Source: Gammaproteobacteria bacterium 45_16_T64
GTDB taxonomy: Bacteria > Pseudomonadota > Gammaproteobacteria > Pseudomonadales > Ketobacteraceae
Direction of reading: 5' to 3'
DNA: 64,000 nucleotides
Assembly (NCBI GenBank): GCA_002162955.1
Contig: MABD01000001.1
Location: 124,001 to 188,000 of the forward strand
In this document: positions 18,785-28,063 of the stretch, in pieces
Layout: every line of letters begins with the position of its first letter
Position numbering within the stretch: position 1 is the first letter of the stretch
Made by a program: the position numbers and the translations under genes
Notes under the pieces: model-generated
Databases searched by the model: none
The model's input: only the letters and a program-made list of their open reading frames with translations
What the model was told of the DNA's origin: nothing

Positions 18785-20275
18785 ATGAAGAATGAAACTG
18801 TAGATGTGGTGGTTATTGGTGCTGGCCTTTCAGGTATTGGCGCTGCTGTTCATTTAAGCAAACGCTGCCCTGGCAAGAGCTATCGTATACTTGAGGGTCG
18901 TGATGCTATTGGAGGCACCTGGGACCTGTTTCGTTACCCAGGCATTCGATCTGACTCTGATATGTTTACCCTGGGTTATAACTTCAAACCCTGGACCAGC
19001 GAAAACAACTTGGCTGATGGTCCTTCTATTCTAAACTACATCAAAGAAGCTGCAGACGAGTACAACGTAACCGACAACATTCACTTTGGCGCCGGTGTTA
19101 AAGCGGTTGCATGGGATAGTGATACAAGTAGATGGAGTATTCAATACACAGACAAGGCTAGCGGCAAGAACCAAACAATTGTCGCTAACTTTATAATAAG
19201 TTGTACCGGCTACTACAACTACGACAAAGGCCACGAGCCCGAATTTAAAGGCAGTGAGGACTTCAAAGGCCAGATAATTCATCCACAAAAGTGGCCAGAA
19301 GATTTAGATTATTCTGGCAAGCGTGTAACGGTAATTGGCAGTGGCGCTACCGCGGTAACCTTAGTGCCGGAAATGAGTGCTAAGGCTTCCCACGTCACCA
19401 TGTTACAGCGTTCACCTACCTATATGGCTGCGGTACCTGCAAAAGATAATAAGGTTAAGCTCCTCAATAAATACTTATCTGAGAAATGGGCTTATCGTAT
19501 TCTACGGACCCAAAAAGTAGGGTTCCAATCAATGTTCTATAACGTTAGCCGAGTCTTCCCAAAACAAATTCGTAATGTGCTACTCACCGATATACGTAAC
19601 AAGGTCGGTGAAGGCGTTGATATGAAGCATTTCAAACCGAGTTATAACCCTTGGGATGAGCGTTTGTGTGCGGTAAAAAGCGGTGACCTTTTCCGAAAAG
19701 TGAAAAGCGGTGAAGTTGATATTGTCACTGATCATATCGATTGTTTTACAGAAACGGGTATACGGCTGAAATCGGGGGAGGAATTGCCATCGGATATTAT
19801 CGTTACCGCCACAGGGCTGAACCTCCAATTTTTCTCAGGCATTGATATTTCTGTCGATGGAGAAAAGTTTGATCATACTCAGAAAATGAATTACAAAGGC
19901 GTAATGCTAGAAGACTTACCGAATATAGGATTCACGTTTGGCTATACGAATTCCTCATGGACCCTAAAAGCTGATCTCACCAGCGAATACCTGTGTCGCG
20001 TAATCAACGATCTCGACAAGCGAAAATCACAAAAAGCCATGCCAGTAAATAGGGATGACAATATCACATCAGACTCATTTTTGAGTTTTCAATCCGGTTA
20101 TGTACAGCGTGCGGTAAGTGAATTTCCACAAATGGGCTCGAAAATGCCTTGGCGTTTGTATCAGAGCTACCCAGTCGATTTAGCGTTACTTCGATATGGT
20201 CGATTGCATGATGGCATTATGCAATATTCCACATCACTCAGCAGGGAAAAATCAACACTAGAAGAAGCTGTATAG
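18785..20275 (+). CDS. Flavin monooxygenase, EthA-like Baeyer-Villiger family
   Basis: 496 residues. FAD-binding motif GAGLSG (residues 12-17), a second Rossmann motif VIGSGATA for NADPH, and between them FKGQIIHPQKWP (160-171), the Baeyer-Villiger fingerprint in the variant (HPQxWP, not HTxxWP) found in the EthA subgroup. The start GGTWDLFRYPGIRSDSDMFTLGY also matches that subgroup. By family it inserts oxygen next to a ketone or oxidises sulphur/nitrogen using NADPH, O2 and FAD in the cytosol; the substrate is unknown. ATG 18785 has AAGAGAAG before it. An RND efflux pair follows, but 344 bases away. Confidence 0.9.
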   Translation: MKNETVDVVVIGAGLSGIGAAVHLSKRCPGKSYRILEGRDAIGGTWDLFRYPGIRSDSDMFTLGYNFKPWTSENNLADGPSILNYIKEAADEYNVTDNIHFGAGVKAVAWDSDTSRWSIQYTDKASGKNQTIVANFIISCTGYYNYDKGHEPEFKGSEDFKGQIIHPQKWPEDLDYSGKRVTVIGSGATAVTLVPEMSAKASHVTMLQRSPTYMAAVPAKDNKVKLLNKYLSEKWAYRILRTQKVGFQSMFYNVSRVFPKQIRNVLLTDIRNKVGEGVDMKHFKPSYNPWDERLCAVKSGDLFRKVKSGEVDIVTDHIDCFTETGIRLKSGEELPSDIIVTATGLNLQFFSGIDISVDGEKFDHTQKMNYKGVMLEDLPNIGFTFGYTNSSWTLKADLTSEYLCRVINDLDKRKSQKAMPVNRDDNITSDSFLSFQSGYVQRAVSEFPQMGSKMPWRLYQSYPVDLALLRYGRLHDGIMQYSTSLSREKSTLEEAV

Positions 20276-20619
20276 AGTTGAACAGAGATAGATAGTGATC
20301 AAGCGCTGAAATCTCTATTGTCTGTTTGTGGGGTACTGGGTGCTTACCCACGCAAACAGGCTTAAGTCTCTACAGACGCGCCTGCCTTTATCTACCCCAT
20401 TATTAGGAACCCACCCTCTGTCAACGTGCATTACAAATAAGCGTAACATCCGACCTACCAAAAGCACTGTATGTCTGGCTCAAAGTGCATTATTTCTCAA
20501 TTGTTTGGCGAATGTACACTTTAGATGTTGATCGGCTAATCTGTCCGAGCTACTCTTTTCCGGCTCTGGTAATAATTTCAACGTTAGATTGCCGACTCAA
20601 ACCAAAAAAGATCTATGTA
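20276..20619. other. Spacer between monooxygenase and RND adaptor
   Basis: No supported gene. Open frames here lack a ribosome-binding site and family-like sequence. A minor hairpin TGGGT-GCTT-ACCCA occurs near 20337-20350. The adaptor frame is open back to 20485, but residues before the ATG at 20620 do not look like a signal peptide. Confidence 0.45.
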
Positions 20620-21711
20620 ATGACAAGACCAGCTTCTCCAACTCTTATCTTTCTTCAATACATGACGATTACTCTTGTGGCTATGCTACTCGCCTCGAAA
20701 GTTGTTGCGCAATCCTTGGTCGCAGTTGCCCCAGTTAAACAGGGAAACCTACCCCACACCCTTATACTGAATGGCAATATTGTGTCGGCAGAGCAAGTGG
20801 AGATAGGGAACGAAATTGCTGGGCAAGTATATAAGGTACAGATGGAAGCGGGGGATTCTGTTCAGCAGGGTCAGCCCCTGTTACAGCTGCGTGATACGGA
20901 GATTCGCTGGCAACTACAAGAAGCCCAGGCTGAATTGAGCCGGGATCAGGCGGAGGTGACGTTAGCCAAATTGGCCAAACAACGCGTGGAGAAGCTCATT
21001 GCAACTAATGCGGCCACCACAGAGCACCATGATCAAGCGCTAGCACGACTAGAGCAAGCCCAAGCAGCAGTGATTGCTCAACAGGCTCAAATTGGCCGCA
21101 TACAAGATCGCCTAGAGAGGCATTCAGTCCGAGCTCCATTTGATGGCATGATTACCCAGCGAAACGTAGAAAAGGGCAGCTGGATGGCGATTGGTGAGAC
21201 CATTGCAACCTTAGTTTCCCAGGATAACCTTCGGCTCGAACTTTCAATACCTCAACATCTCTACTCTGCGATCAACCAAAATAGGGAGAGTATTACTGTC
21301 TCATTACAAGTAGCAGGCCTTGATACCACCGCCAGCTTTGAGCGAATAATCCCAATCGCTAACAAAAATCGAAATTTTACGATGTGGGCCACCATCAATA
21401 ACCTTGATGGTGCCTTCATTCCGGGTATGGCTGCAGAGGCCACCGTACGCTGGCCAGCATCAGCCAAGGGGCTCTATGTTCCCGAAGATGCATTGGTCAG
21501 ACGTGCAAATGGCACAATAATAGTGTGGAAAGTCGTGAACCATGATAATAACGAACATACCGCAGTGGCCGTGCCAGTCATCACTCAACATAGCTATCTG
21601 GGGGACACACTTGTAGACGCCCCAGAGTTAGCCGAGGGGGATAACGTAGTGATACAAGGCAACGAAACCTTACGCCCAGAACAAAAGCTCAGTATTCAAT
21701 CGGTGGAATAG
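20620..21711 (+). CDS. RND efflux periplasmic adaptor (HlyD/AcrA family)
   Basis: 363 residues. N-terminal hydrophobic export segment (IFLQYMTITLVAMLLASKVVAQS), then a biotinyl-lipoyl half (VEIGNEIAGQVYKVQMEAGDSVQQGQPLLQL), an alpha-helical hairpin rich in Gln/Ala (ELSRDQAEVTLAKLAKQR...), the second lipoyl half (RHSVRAPFDGMITQRNVEKGSWMAIGE) and beta-barrel/membrane-proximal domains. By family it links the inner-membrane RND pump to an outer-membrane channel. The pump gene begins five bases after its stop, so they form one operon. No TolC-like gene is present. A frame start at 20485 is possible but less likely. Confidence 0.9.
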   Translation: MTRPASPTLIFLQYMTITLVAMLLASKVVAQSLVAVAPVKQGNLPHTLILNGNIVSAEQVEIGNEIAGQVYKVQMEAGDSVQQGQPLLQLRDTEIRWQLQEAQAELSRDQAEVTLAKLAKQRVEKLIATNAATTEHHDQALARLEQAQAAVIAQQAQIGRIQDRLERHSVRAPFDGMITQRNVEKGSWMAIGETIATLVSQDNLRLELSIPQHLYSAINQNRESITVSLQVAGLDTTASFERIIPIANKNRNFTMWATINNLDGAFIPGMAAEATVRWPASAKGLYVPEDALVRRANGTIIVWKVVNHDNNEHTAVAVPVITQHSYLGDTLVDAPELAEGDNVVIQGNETLRPEQKLSIQSVE

Positions 21712-21716
21712 CTCTG

Positions 21717-24700
21717 ATGTTACGTTTTTCTATTGAGCGCGGCGTGATTCTATCCGTAGCGCTAGCCATGATCTGCCTCTTTGGCCTAATTGCCGTGCTA
21801 CGCGTACCGGTACAAATGACGCCCGATATAGAACGCCCCGTTATCTCTGTGCGTACCGCATGGCCCGGAGCGACTCCAAGACTCATCGAAACTGAAATTC
21901 TGGTTGAGCAGGAAACGTTTCTACGTAATCTGCAAGGCATGCTTAAGATGACCAGCCAGGCCAGAACAGGCAGTGCAACTATTGATCTTGAATTCGCTAT
22001 TGGCACCTCAATTCAAGAAGCTCTAGTCAATGTTAATAACGCATTATCTCAGGTGGCGAGTTACCCAGAGAATGTAGACCCTCCACGTTTACGTACTTCC
22101 TCCAGCAGCCAAGAATCCTTTATTTTCTATACGCTATTAGCGCTTGACCCTGACAATCACCAACCCAGCCCGGCACAACTGACACGCGTTGTAGAAAAAT
22201 ACATACAGACACCGATGGAGCGGGTTCCGGGGGTCGCCGAGGTCATTGTGTTTGGTGCAGTTGATCAACAAGTACAGCTGTCTATAGACCCTAGCGAATT
22301 AGCGGCACGTGGCATTAGCATCAGCCAGCTACGTTCTGCAATAAGGAATCGAAACCGCGATTTTTCCGGGGGGGATGTTAACAGCGGTAAGCGACGGTAC
22401 GTGATTCGAACCAAAGGTCGCTATGAGTCTTTAGACGATATAGCCAATACCATTATTGCCGAAAAAGATGGCCACAGTGTACGTATAGCAGATGTGGGTG
22501 AAGTCAGCCTCGGCAGCCGAGAAATTACGGCCAAAGGATATATCAACGGACAACGTTCTTTTCCGTTTGGTATTACCCGTACTGCCGGAAGCAACGTTAT
22601 CGACATTTTTGAGACGTTAGAAAAAGAGGTGGCGATTCTCAACAACGGTGTGCTCGCCAGCAAGAACCTAAAGATAGTTCACTATGCCGATGATGTTCGT
22701 TACGTCCGCAACGCTATTGGCGTAGTGGAAAAAAACTTGATTCTCGGTGCACTATTCGCCTGTATCATTCTGTATTTATTCTTACATGCTTTTTCACCGA
22801 CGTTGCTTGGTGCACTTGGCGTGCCCATTTGTTGTGTTGGCGCGCTACTTGGACTGCTTGTATTTGGTCGGACGTTAAACGTGATCTCTCTGGCCGGTGT
22901 AGCTTTTGCAATCGGAATGACCTTAGACAATAGCATTGTGGTGTTAGAGAATATTTTCCGTCATAGAGCCATGGGAAAAAACCGATTTGACGCTGCGTTC
23001 GATGGGGTGTCTGAGGTTTGGACAGCAGTACTTGCCTCAACACTCACCACAGTGTTTGTTTTCTCACCAGTATTGTTAATCAGCAATGAGGTGGGGCAGC
23101 TCTATTCCGATATTGCCATTGCGATTTCTGCTGCCATTTTAATGTCAATGTTTGTTGCTGTTACCGCTATTCCTTCCGCTGCGTCTCGCTTACCAGAGCA
23201 CGCCACACCTGAAGAAGCTGGCCACAAACCTTTCTTAAAACCCTTTATCTATGTGGCTGGAAAATTCAGCATTCTCGTTAAAGCTCTCGTTGGAAAAGTT
23301 CTGCGCTCTAAACCGCTAGGGTACGGGGTTGTGATAGGAACTCTCGGCATTAGCGGTCTAATATTGGCGCTATTAATGCCTAAGGCTGAATATTTACCTG
23401 AAGGGGAGGAGAGTAAAATATTTGCTTTCATGATACCTCCACCCGGTTATAACATTCAAGAGATCGATAAGCTTAGCCGTTCTCTTGAAGACGTATTGTT
23501 ACCTCACATTGGTGCAGATGGCTCCGCATTCGCAGCCGGTGAAACACACGTACCCCCGTTAAAATATTTTCTACGGGTTGCTCTGGGAAGCCGTATGTTC
23601 TCCATATCTGAACCCATCAGTGATGACCCAGAACATGCAGAAGCATTGAAAACAGCGTTAACTGAACATATGCGTAGCAAAGCAGGAATGATTGCTTTTG
23701 CTAATCGAGGGTCAATTTTCTCGGACAATACCGGTGGCTCTCGCAGTATTCAGTTAGATATTACCGGAGGCAATTTAGAGCGCATATACGAGGTTGCATT
23801 AGAAACCTACAGCCTTTCCAAGTCCGTGCTAGAAGGCGCGCAGATACGCCCAATGCCCGGCTTAAGTTTGAGCCAACCATCGATAGAAATCCAACCAAAC
23901 TGGCAACGTGCTGCCGAGCTAGGATTAAGCGTTGGTGATTTAGGTTACGCCATATGGTCCATGTCTGATGGTGCCTATGTTGATGATTTTTTCTTTGATG
24001 ACGAAAAAGTTGATATTTATCTTTACAGTAATAAAGGGCGGGTCGATAGCCCAGAGGACATCCAGCATATTCCTATTATTACACCAGCAGGGGACACCAT
24101 ACCACTCAGCGCGGTAGCAGACGTTCGTCAAACCGTGAGTGCATCGACTATTCGACGTGTGGATGCACGTAGAGCTGTCACGTTAAATCTCATTCCACCC
24201 GCAGAGTTGCCCTTAGAAACTGCTGTCGAGCGTATTCAAACGCAAATCATTGATAAGCTAGATGTTACCAATAGCGATGTGCAGATACAGTTAGCCGGCG
24301 CCTCCGACAAGCTCAACAATGCACGCCAAGCACTAGGAGGGAATTTTATTATCGCTGTGCTGCTCTCCTACTTACTAATGGTGGCAATATTTTCTCACTG
24401 GGGATTCCCTTTGATTATCCTCCTAACAATCCCACTGGGTATCAGTGGCGGTGTGTTGGGGCTCTGGCTGATGAATAATGTGTTTGGTATTAGTATGTCA
24501 TTGGACATGATTACTTTGCTGGGAATGGTTGTTCTCATTGGCACCGTAGTAAATAATCCCATTCTATTGCTGGAACAAACCCGAGTGCAGCTTAAAGAGG
24601 GTAGCAGTGTTGTTGATGCGATAACCCACAGCCTCAACATCAGGTTACGCCCTATTATGATGTCAATGCTGACGACAATTTTTGGTTTAGCCCCCGTGGT

Positions 24701-24851
24701 ATTTCTAGCCGGGGCGGGTACAGAGCTATATCGCGGGTTAGGAACAATCGTATTATTTGGGTTACTTTTCTCAACATTGATAACACTGGTATTTATACCT
24801 GCATTATTATCCTTGCTACTGCGCCCCTCGACACAAGCTTCTGAGGTGTAA
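21717..24851 (+). CDS. RND-family efflux pump, inner-membrane permease
   Basis: 1044 residues, standard length for AcrB-type transporters. Twelve hydrophobic helices in two halves, with RND signatures: PVQMTPDIERPVISVRTAWPGA near the N-terminus, FGRTLNVISLAGVAFAIGMTLDNSIVVLENIFRHR (TM4 with the proton-relay aspartate) and GISMSLDMITLLGMVVLIGTVVNNPILLLEQ in the second half. By family it exports drugs, detergents or lipophilic compounds with proton antiport. Start ATG 21717 has GGTGGA upstream. The adaptor directly precedes it. Specificity cannot be told; the neighbouring monooxygenase suggests handling of lipophilic compounds (inference). Confidence 0.95.
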   Translation: MLRFSIERGVILSVALAMICLFGLIAVLRVPVQMTPDIERPVISVRTAWPGATPRLIETEILVEQETFLRNLQGMLKMTSQARTGSATIDLEFAIGTSIQEALVNVNNALSQVASYPENVDPPRLRTSSSSQESFIFYTLLALDPDNHQPSPAQLTRVVEKYIQTPMERVPGVAEVIVFGAVDQQVQLSIDPSELAARGISISQLRSAIRNRNRDFSGGDVNSGKRRYVIRTKGRYESLDDIANTIIAEKDGHSVRIADVGEVSLGSREITAKGYINGQRSFPFGITRTAGSNVIDIFETLEKEVAILNNGVLASKNLKIVHYADDVRYVRNAIGVVEKNLILGALFACIILYLFLHAFSPTLLGALGVPICCVGALLGLLVFGRTLNVISLAGVAFAIGMTLDNSIVVLENIFRHRAMGKNRFDAAFDGVSEVWTAVLASTLTTVFVFSPVLLISNEVGQLYSDIAIAISAAILMSMFVAVTAIPSAASRLPEHATPEEAGHKPFLKPFIYVAGKFSILVKALVGKVLRSKPLGYGVVIGTLGISGLILALLMPKAEYLPEGEESKIFAFMIPPPGYNIQEIDKLSRSLEDVLLPHIGADGSAFAAGETHVPPLKYFLRVALGSRMFSISEPISDDPEHAEALKTALTEHMRSKAGMIAFANRGSIFSDNTGGSRSIQLDITGGNLERIYEVALETYSLSKSVLEGAQIRPMPGLSLSQPSIEIQPNWQRAAELGLSVGDLGYAIWSMSDGAYVDDFFFDDEKVDIYLYSNKGRVDSPEDIQHIPIITPAGDTIPLSAVADVRQTVSASTIRRVDARRAVTLNLIPPAELPLETAVERIQTQIIDKLDVTNSDVQIQLAGASDKLNNARQALGGNFIIAVLLSYLLMVAIFSHWGFPLIILLTIPLGISGGVLGLWLMNNVFGISMSLDMITLLGMVVLIGTVVNNPILLLEQTRVQLKEGSSVVDAITHSLNIRLRPIMMSMLTTIFGLAPVVFLAGAGTELYRGLGTIVLFGLLFSTLITLVFIPALLSLLLRPSTQASEV

Positions 24852-24948
24852 AGTAATCCGCAATAACTGAATATTCTTTGGGTAGTAATTACACTACAAG
24901 AGTCAGAGAAGCCTGAGTGTATATATTGATTTAGGAGTGTTTAATAAC

Positions 24949-26220
24949 ATGGCAAATGAAAAAACGGGCAACGCGTTGTGGTATCCCTATGCGCAAATGA
25001 AAGATCTTGAAGTTAACCACCAGGTACAGACTGCGGAAGGTGTTCACCTCCACTTAACAGACGGAAAACGTTTGATAGACGGGATCTCATCCTGGTGGTG
25101 CGTCACTCATGGTTATCATCACCCCGAGCTAGACCAGGCCATTAAAGATCAGTTGGATAAGTATGCTCACGTAATGTTGGGTGGCTTGTCTAACGAGCCT
25201 GCATTAAACCTGAGTCAAAAACTCGTTGATATTACTCCGGAAGGCCTCAACCATGTTTTTTTTGGGGACAGTGGTTCTGTCGGTGTCGAAGTCGCCCTAA
25301 AGATGGCAACACAATATTGGCACAATTTAGGGCGAGCGAATAAGAAAAAGATTATTGCTTTGAACAAGGCATATCATGGAGATACAAGCGGATGCATGTC
25401 TGTATGTGATCCGGCAGAGGGTATGCACAACCTTTTTAGTGGCATAACACCACAGCAATACTTTTTGGATGCGCCAGAAAGTGGTTACGAACCTGACTTA
25501 GCACTTCTAAAACAGGAACTGGATACCATAGAAGCATTCATGCGCAGCGAGCATCAGCATTGTGCAGCCCTCATTGTAGAACCTCTAATGCAAGCCGCAG
25601 GTGGTTTTAATCTCTATTCCCCCGAATACCTTAAACAAGTGAAAACTCTTTGCGAGAAATATGAAATATTGCTCATCGCGGATGAAGTGGCCACTGGCTT
25701 TGGACGAACTGGCACCTTATTCGCCTGCGAACAGGCGGACATTTGTCCAGACATCATGGTGCTAGGGAAGGGGCTAACGGCTGGCTATCTAGGTCACTCC
25801 GCAACGCTCTCGACTACCGAGATATTCAACGCCTTTTTAAGTGATGACCCTAGCAAAGCCTTTATGCACGGGCCAACATTCATGGGGAATGCGCTAGCCT
25901 GTAGCGTTGGGCTAAAAAGTATCGAGATATTCCAGCGTGACCGCTATTTAGAGCGCATTAAACATATCGAAACGCACCTGAAAAATTCACTTTTGCCTGT
26001 TCAAAGCAAAAAAGTCAAAGCAGCTCGAGTATTAGGAGCCACCGGCGTATTTGAAGTGCATGATAAATCAGTGCTAGCGGATGCTCAGGCCTTTGCTATT
26101 GAACGCGGTGTTTGGTTGCGACCTTTTGAATCATACCTATACACTATGCCTCCTTATATTATTGATGATGAGTCGCTTTCAAAAATCACCGATGTCATGT
26201 TGGAATGGGCGAACTCCTAG
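24949..26220 (+). CDS. bioA: BioA, adenosylmethionine-8-amino-7-oxononanoate aminotransferase
   Basis: 423 residues, class III PLP aminotransferase. Diagnostic BioA elements are WYPYAQMKD near the N-terminus, SSWWCVTHGYHHPEL, GDSGSVGVEVALKMA, YHGDTSG, the DEVATGFGRTG strand and the PLP lysine in LGKGLTAGY. Counting from ATG 24949 that lysine is residue 274, the same number as in E. coli BioA, which supports this start (TTAGGAG 11 bases upstream; a GTG at 24937 is also in frame). It makes 7,8-diaminononanoate in biotin synthesis, using S-adenosylmethionine as amino donor. The other bio genes are not in the window, as is common in gammaproteobacteria where bioA stands apart. Confidence 0.95.
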   Translation: MANEKTGNALWYPYAQMKDLEVNHQVQTAEGVHLHLTDGKRLIDGISSWWCVTHGYHHPELDQAIKDQLDKYAHVMLGGLSNEPALNLSQKLVDITPEGLNHVFFGDSGSVGVEVALKMATQYWHNLGRANKKKIIALNKAYHGDTSGCMSVCDPAEGMHNLFSGITPQQYFLDAPESGYEPDLALLKQELDTIEAFMRSEHQHCAALIVEPLMQAAGGFNLYSPEYLKQVKTLCEKYEILLIADEVATGFGRTGTLFACEQADICPDIMVLGKGLTAGYLGHSATLSTTEIFNAFLSDDPSKAFMHGPTFMGNALACSVGLKSIEIFQRDRYLERIKHIETHLKNSLLPVQSKKVKAARVLGATGVFEVHDKSVLADAQAFAIERGVWLRPFESYLYTMPPYIIDDESLSKITDVMLEWANS

Positions 26221-26759
26221 CGTTGACGATGGAGTGCTTCAGCGACACTAGATAGGGCCTGACATGCATTTTTGTTATATGGAATGCCGCCCAATGGCAT
26301 AAGTAATTCAGGCCCTAGACTTCCACTTCGGTACCACATCATTCTTTTTTCGGCGATTAATTCGAAGTGAACTCCACGAAGCTGAAGGCGAATTCTGTTG
26401 GCTTCATGTATTTACCAGTCCTAGTTCAATACAGTATCCCACTTCGATTAGACTCTAGCATCCCTTTGCAGCGTATACCTCTAAGTTTGACCGATTTCTA
26501 GAGATATCAGGTATTCTTCCGGGTAATGGTCCTCTTCGAGCATGGCAAGAATTTTTCTGGGAACCACTCCTGAAAAGGCGCTGTACTAATAACAGTTAAC
26601 CTGTCCAGATCGACAATATGGTATAACCAATAATTTGTCAGTTTTCACAATAGAGTATACAGTTGATGATACTATTTTTGATTACGTCCCACGCGATAAT
26701 ATTATTGTTTATTTGAGATAGTAATATCGTACAAGATAAATCACATAAGGAGAGGCACT
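26221..26759. other. Non-coding region after bioA with nested inverted repeats
   Basis: TAGGGCCTGA (26253-26262) is exactly complementary to TCAGGCCCTA (26308-26317), and inside the loop ATGCC (from 26284) pairs with GGCAT (to 26300). This could be the bioA 3' end or a structured RNA. The remainder is AT-rich; the last 40 bases may hold a promoter (TTGAGA, 16 bp, GATAAA) and a strong TAAGGAG for the next gene. Confidence 0.45.
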
Positions 26760-27047
26760 GTGAAGTTAATTGAAATACTGGCTCTGGTGATTATTACCAC
26801 GTTGGCCTCAAATTCTTATGCGGCTTGTCAGTTGGGAAGAGATTGCAGTAGAGACGGCGTCTATTACGAGTGGAACCCAAATGCTGGAGGCAAGGGTAAA
26901 GGAGGTTGGGACCGTGATCCATCAAGAGATAAACAGTTTTACTACGATAAAAAGGGATATGATGCACAAATGGAAGTCTTTAACGGGGGACCTACAGCGC
27001 CAGTCCGACCTACCATGCCAGTTTATAACTCCAGTGGTCTTCGCTAA
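26760..27047 (+). CDS. Small secreted protein, unknown function
   Basis: 95 residues. GTG start with AAGGAGAG upstream at good spacing. Signal peptide about residues 1-21 (ending SNSYA), mature part of about 74 residues with two early cysteines (ACQLGRDC, possibly a disulphide), rich in Gly, Asp, Tyr and Pro (GGKGKGGWDRDPSRD). No family recognised. The next gene, 32 bases downstream, has a similar small Tyr/Asn/Pro-rich exported product, so the two may be co-transcribed. Confidence 0.65.
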   Translation: MKLIEILALVIITTLASNSYAACQLGRDCSRDGVYYEWNPNAGGKGKGGWDRDPSRDKQFYYDKKGYDAQMEVFNGGPTAPVRPTMPVYNSSGLR

Positions 27048-27079
27048 TTTTTAATCTAGAAGAATAACGGAAAATATCT

Positions 27080-27343
27080 ATGAAAATTTATCTCACCACA
27101 TTACTCGTGACCTTTTCATTCAACGTAACTGCGGATGATTACTCAACAACCAACCCTAACGGTTACAACAAAGATTACAACAATACCAGCCAATATGAAT
27201 CAAACCCACGCTACGGCGAATCAGATCCAGTCACTGAGTATTTTCAAAAGCCCGATACTAAGCCAAATTATGGAAATGGCCGGTATGATGGCGATCGACG
27301 CACACCGTCTTACGACCATGGTAAAACCCAAAAGGATAAATAG
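27080..27343 (+). CDS. Small secreted Tyr/Asn-rich protein, unknown function
   Basis: 87 residues: short signal peptide (MKIYLTTLLVTFSFNVTA) then a low-complexity, hydrophilic mature part full of Asn, Tyr, Asp and Pro (NPNGYNKDYNNTSQYESNPRYG). It looks disordered. There is no cysteine. The composition resembles its upstream neighbour but no clear alignment is visible. Function unknown. Confidence 0.6.
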   Translation: MKIYLTTLLVTFSFNVTADDYSTTNPNGYNKDYNNTSQYESNPRYGESDPVTEYFQKPDTKPNYGNGRYDGDRRTPSYDHGKTQKDK

Positions 27344-27415
27344 GTAACTGCGTGATCCTGATATCTAAATGACACCATTCAGTGAAATGATACTAAGCAT
27401 AAAAGCGCATCTTTA

Positions 27416-28030
27416 ATGGGCGGCATAAAGTCTACTGAAGAAATTCAAGGAAAGACGCTATGCACATTTGGCGCGGCTAACATCTATACCGAGACCATAG
27501 TTCGATCAGACCTAGCTGCCATTCAAACCCACACTTACAAGATACGGTTTCTTCAATTTTTTGCCCTACTATTTTCCTTGCTAATCAGCCTTCGATGTTT
27601 CTCTGGGGAGCACGTTTTAATAAATCAGTTCAAGAATCTAACGGATCAATGCGAAACGAAAGAAATAGGGCATTGGATCATTGATCTTAACAAATTCGAA
27701 ACGAAACTTTACGAGCTGTCATACGGTATGGATCGAAAAACATTTAGACAAACATTTCTAAGTCACGCCAATGAAAGCATTAACGATACCTTGTATTGGA
27801 TTTATCGTCTATATGGCCACCCTTATGCAACGAACAGTACAGGCCAATATTGTTATATGCATTTTTATGAATTCAAGAGAGTGCTAGAAAAAACCAATGT
27901 CAAAGGGGCTGATCGTCATATTGATGCCTGGAAGTCTTGTGTCTGGGACATTGAACGTAAGATTCAACGCATGGCTGAAAGGCTTTTAATCTGTTACAAA
28001 CAGATACCAATTTCTCCAGGCGACAAATAA
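27416..28030 (+). CDS. Hypothetical membrane-anchored or exported protein
   Basis: 204 residues. One hydrophobic helix at about 43-62 (IRFLQFFALLFSLLISL) behind a 40-residue cytoplasmic-looking head, followed by a mostly helical mature domain with six or so cysteines (QCETKE, QYCYMH, KSCVWDIE, LLICYKQ). The start ATG 27416 has no good ribosome-binding site; a shorter start giving a plain signal peptide is possible, but no ATG lies there. No family recognised. Lies in an accessory stretch with small secreted proteins. Confidence 0.55.
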   Translation: MGGIKSTEEIQGKTLCTFGAANIYTETIVRSDLAAIQTHTYKIRFLQFFALLFSLLISLRCFSGEHVLINQFKNLTDQCETKEIGHWIIDLNKFETKLYELSYGMDRKTFRQTFLSHANESINDTLYWIYRLYGHPYATNSTGQYCYMHFYEFKRVLEKTNVKGADRHIDAWKSCVWDIERKIQRMAERLLICYKQIPISPGDK

Positions 28031-28063
28031 AAACTAATTCTTATATATTTATCGTATCGACTC

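Noticed and set aside
20328-20531. 67-codon open frame after the monooxygenase
   Set aside because: No Shine-Dalgarno, no signal peptide or motif, and it overlaps the open upstream part of the adaptor frame.
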